Assembly: GCF_049889055.1 (NCBI RefSeq)
Contig: NZ_JBLTWO010000001.1
Coordinates: forward strand, 310,001 to 374,000
Length of the DNA stretch: 64,000 nucleotides
Origin: Rhizorhabdus sp049889055
GTDB taxonomy: Bacteria; Pseudomonadota; Alphaproteobacteria; Sphingomonadales; Sphingomonadaceae
Direction of reading: 5' to 3'
The notes below the pieces were generated by a model. That model was not told the origin of the DNA. It worked only from the letters and a program-made list of their open reading frames with translations, and did not search any database. The position numbers were made by a program, and so were the translations under genes. This document shows, piece after piece, positions 62,956 through 64,000 of this stretch; the stretch's first letter is position 1; each line of letters begins with the position of its first letter.

Positions 62956-64000
62956 GTGAACCCGATTGCCACCGAAGAACAGGCCCGTTTCGAGCGCGAG
63001 GCGCTTGCCGTCCAGGCCGACCCGCGCATGCAGCAGACCATCGAGGACCGCCGCGCCTACTGGCTCGACAAGGCGCAGCCCTCTCCGGCCATGCGCAGGG
63101 CGTTCGAATGGGCCTATCCGGAGGTCGCCTTCGGCGCGATCCTCTGGTCGCTCAACACCGATCCGCAGCGGCCGGCGGTCGTCACGATCACACGCCTGCC
63201 GCACAAGCTGGGCGACCTCGACATTCCCGGCACCCGCTGGGGCATCGACAATCCCGATTCGGTCTATCGCGTGATCCCGATCGACGGGGCCGAGCGCTAT
63301 GTGATCCGCGGCAGCGTCCCCGATCCGCGCCTGACCGAGAATTATTTCACCCTGTGGAACGCGCATATGGGCACGGTCGACGTGCTCGACGGCAAGTCGC
63401 TCGTCCTCGACGATGAGGGCAATTTCGAGATCTTCGTCGACGCCGACGAGAAGCGCGACCGGGCGAACCATATCCGCTCTTCGCCCGAGGCGGTCGAATT
63501 CTACATCCGCGACGTCGTGGCAGACTGGGCGCGCGAACGACCCAATATGTTGACGATCGAGCGGCTGGGCGGCGCGCCGAAAACGCCCGAACGCAGCTTC
63601 GACCAGAAGGTGGCCGACGCGCAGGCGATGCTCATCCGCAACGTCGACAGCACGATGCGCTGGAACGCACAGGCGACCACCAAGGCCGCCAACGGCTTCG
63701 ACTTCACGATCGACCGCGACAGCGACGGCGCGCTGCGCAACCAGATCTACATCATGGGCCATTTCGACCTGAAGCCCGACGAGGCGCTGGTGATCGAAAT
63801 CGGGCTGGGCGGTGCCGACTATTTCCTCGCGCCCATCACCAATATCTGGGGCACGACCAACGACATCATGCACCGGACGTCGAGCCTGAACCTGACGCAG
63901 GCGGTACGCGACGACCAGGACAGCCTGACATTCGTGGTCTCGGAGCGCGATCCCGGCGTGTGGAACTGGCTCGACCCCTGCGACATGCCCGAAGGCCTGC
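62956..64000 (+). CDS. Unknown protein, 3'-truncated by the window edge (possibly DUF1214-like)
   Basis: An open frame from GTG at 62956 (GAGAGGAG upstream) to the window end, 348 residues so far and no stop. No signal peptide. It contains RRAYWLDKAQ, YVIRGSVPDPRLTENYFTLW, then DFTIDRDSDGALRNQIYIMGHFDLKPDEALVIE and NIWGTTNDIMH. The mix of a beta-rich jelly-roll style and the IWGTTND motif faintly recalls DUF1214-type proteins that occur in catabolic regions, but the assignment is weak. The gap 62833-62955 should hold its promoter and that of the AraC gene. Confidence 0.7.
   Translation, partial: MNPIATEEQARFEREALAVQADPRMQQTIEDRRAYWLDKAQPSPAMRRAFEWAYPEVAFGAILWSLNTDPQRPAVVTITRLPHKLGDLDIPGTRWGIDNPDSVYRVIPIDGAERYVIRGSVPDPRLTENYFTLWNAHMGTVDVLDGKSLVLDDEGNFEIFVDADEKRDRANHIRSSPEAVEFYIRDVVADWARERPNMLTIERLGGAPKTPERSFDQKVADAQAMLIRNVDSTMRWNAQATTKAANGFDFTIDRDSDGALRNQIYIMGHFDLKPDEALVIEIGLGGADYFLAPITNIWGTTNDIMHRTSSLNLTQAVRDDQDSLTFVVSERDPGVWNWLDPCDMPEGL

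Overview
The window is high-GC DNA with dense, often translationally coupled genes. It fits an alphaproteobacterium of the order Sphingomonadales, of the Sphingomonas/Rhizorhabdus/Sphingobium kind. The pointers are the many TonB-dependent receptors, the DUF3035 lipoprotein, the fused CysNC, and the abundance of SDR, SnoaL and EthD catabolic proteins. The assignment rests on gene content and protein style, not on a database match.

Layout. Positions 1-25.4 kb are mostly housekeeping: 5'-truncated ileS, lspA, a DUF3035 lipoprotein, an Opp/Yej-type ABC transporter (two permeases and a fused ATPase, no binding protein), cystathionine beta-lyase/sulfurtransferase, queF, two peptidases (S10, S9), a 2-oxoglutarate oxygenase, a HerA-like ATPase, GST, trhO, ftsK, a UbiH-type hydroxylase, a Trm112-like protein, a LON-domain protein, a CnoX-like thioredoxin and tRNA-Gly(GCC). 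Two insertions stand out. One is a roughly 116-bp nested palindrome translated in frame inside ileS. The other is a low-GC 1.4-kb island at the 3' end of queF, flanked by 21-bp perfect direct repeats.

Positions 25.4-34.8 kb are accessory: a yefM-yoeB toxin-antitoxin pair, an SDR, a SnoaL protein, a TonB receptor with a TetR regulator, and a coupled operon of amidohydrolase, LysM-like mini-protein, small unknown, Coq4-family protein and NTF2-like protein next to a divergent TetR gene. Positions 34.8-38.4 kb hold the sulfate activation operon cysD-cysNC-cysQ.

Positions 38.5-52.7 kb look like a steroid or related polycyclic catabolic island. A LuxR-type regulator is followed by a minus-strand operon (HsaA-like hydroxylase, C-C bond hydrolase, hydratase, acylating aldehyde dehydrogenase, aldolase, KstD-like flavoprotein). 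This is divergent from a plus-strand set (TonB receptor, second KstD-like flavoprotein, two SDRs). The reductase partner and the extradiol ring-cleavage dioxygenase are absent here. Two tandem overlapping Lrp/AsnC genes close the region, followed by a second copy of the ileS-type palindrome.

Positions 52.8-64 kb hold a second catabolic region. A DhlA-like haloalkane dehalogenase-family hydrolase is coupled to EthD, SRPBCC and SnoaL proteins, and opposite it lies a paralogous SnoaL-EthD pair. Then come an SDR/old-yellow-enzyme/SDR operon, a TonB-receptor remnant coupled to an MFS transporter, an AraC regulator and a 3'-truncated gene of unknown function. No prophage, transposase, CRISPR array or rRNA was seen. 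No gene-free stretch exceeds about 200 bases.
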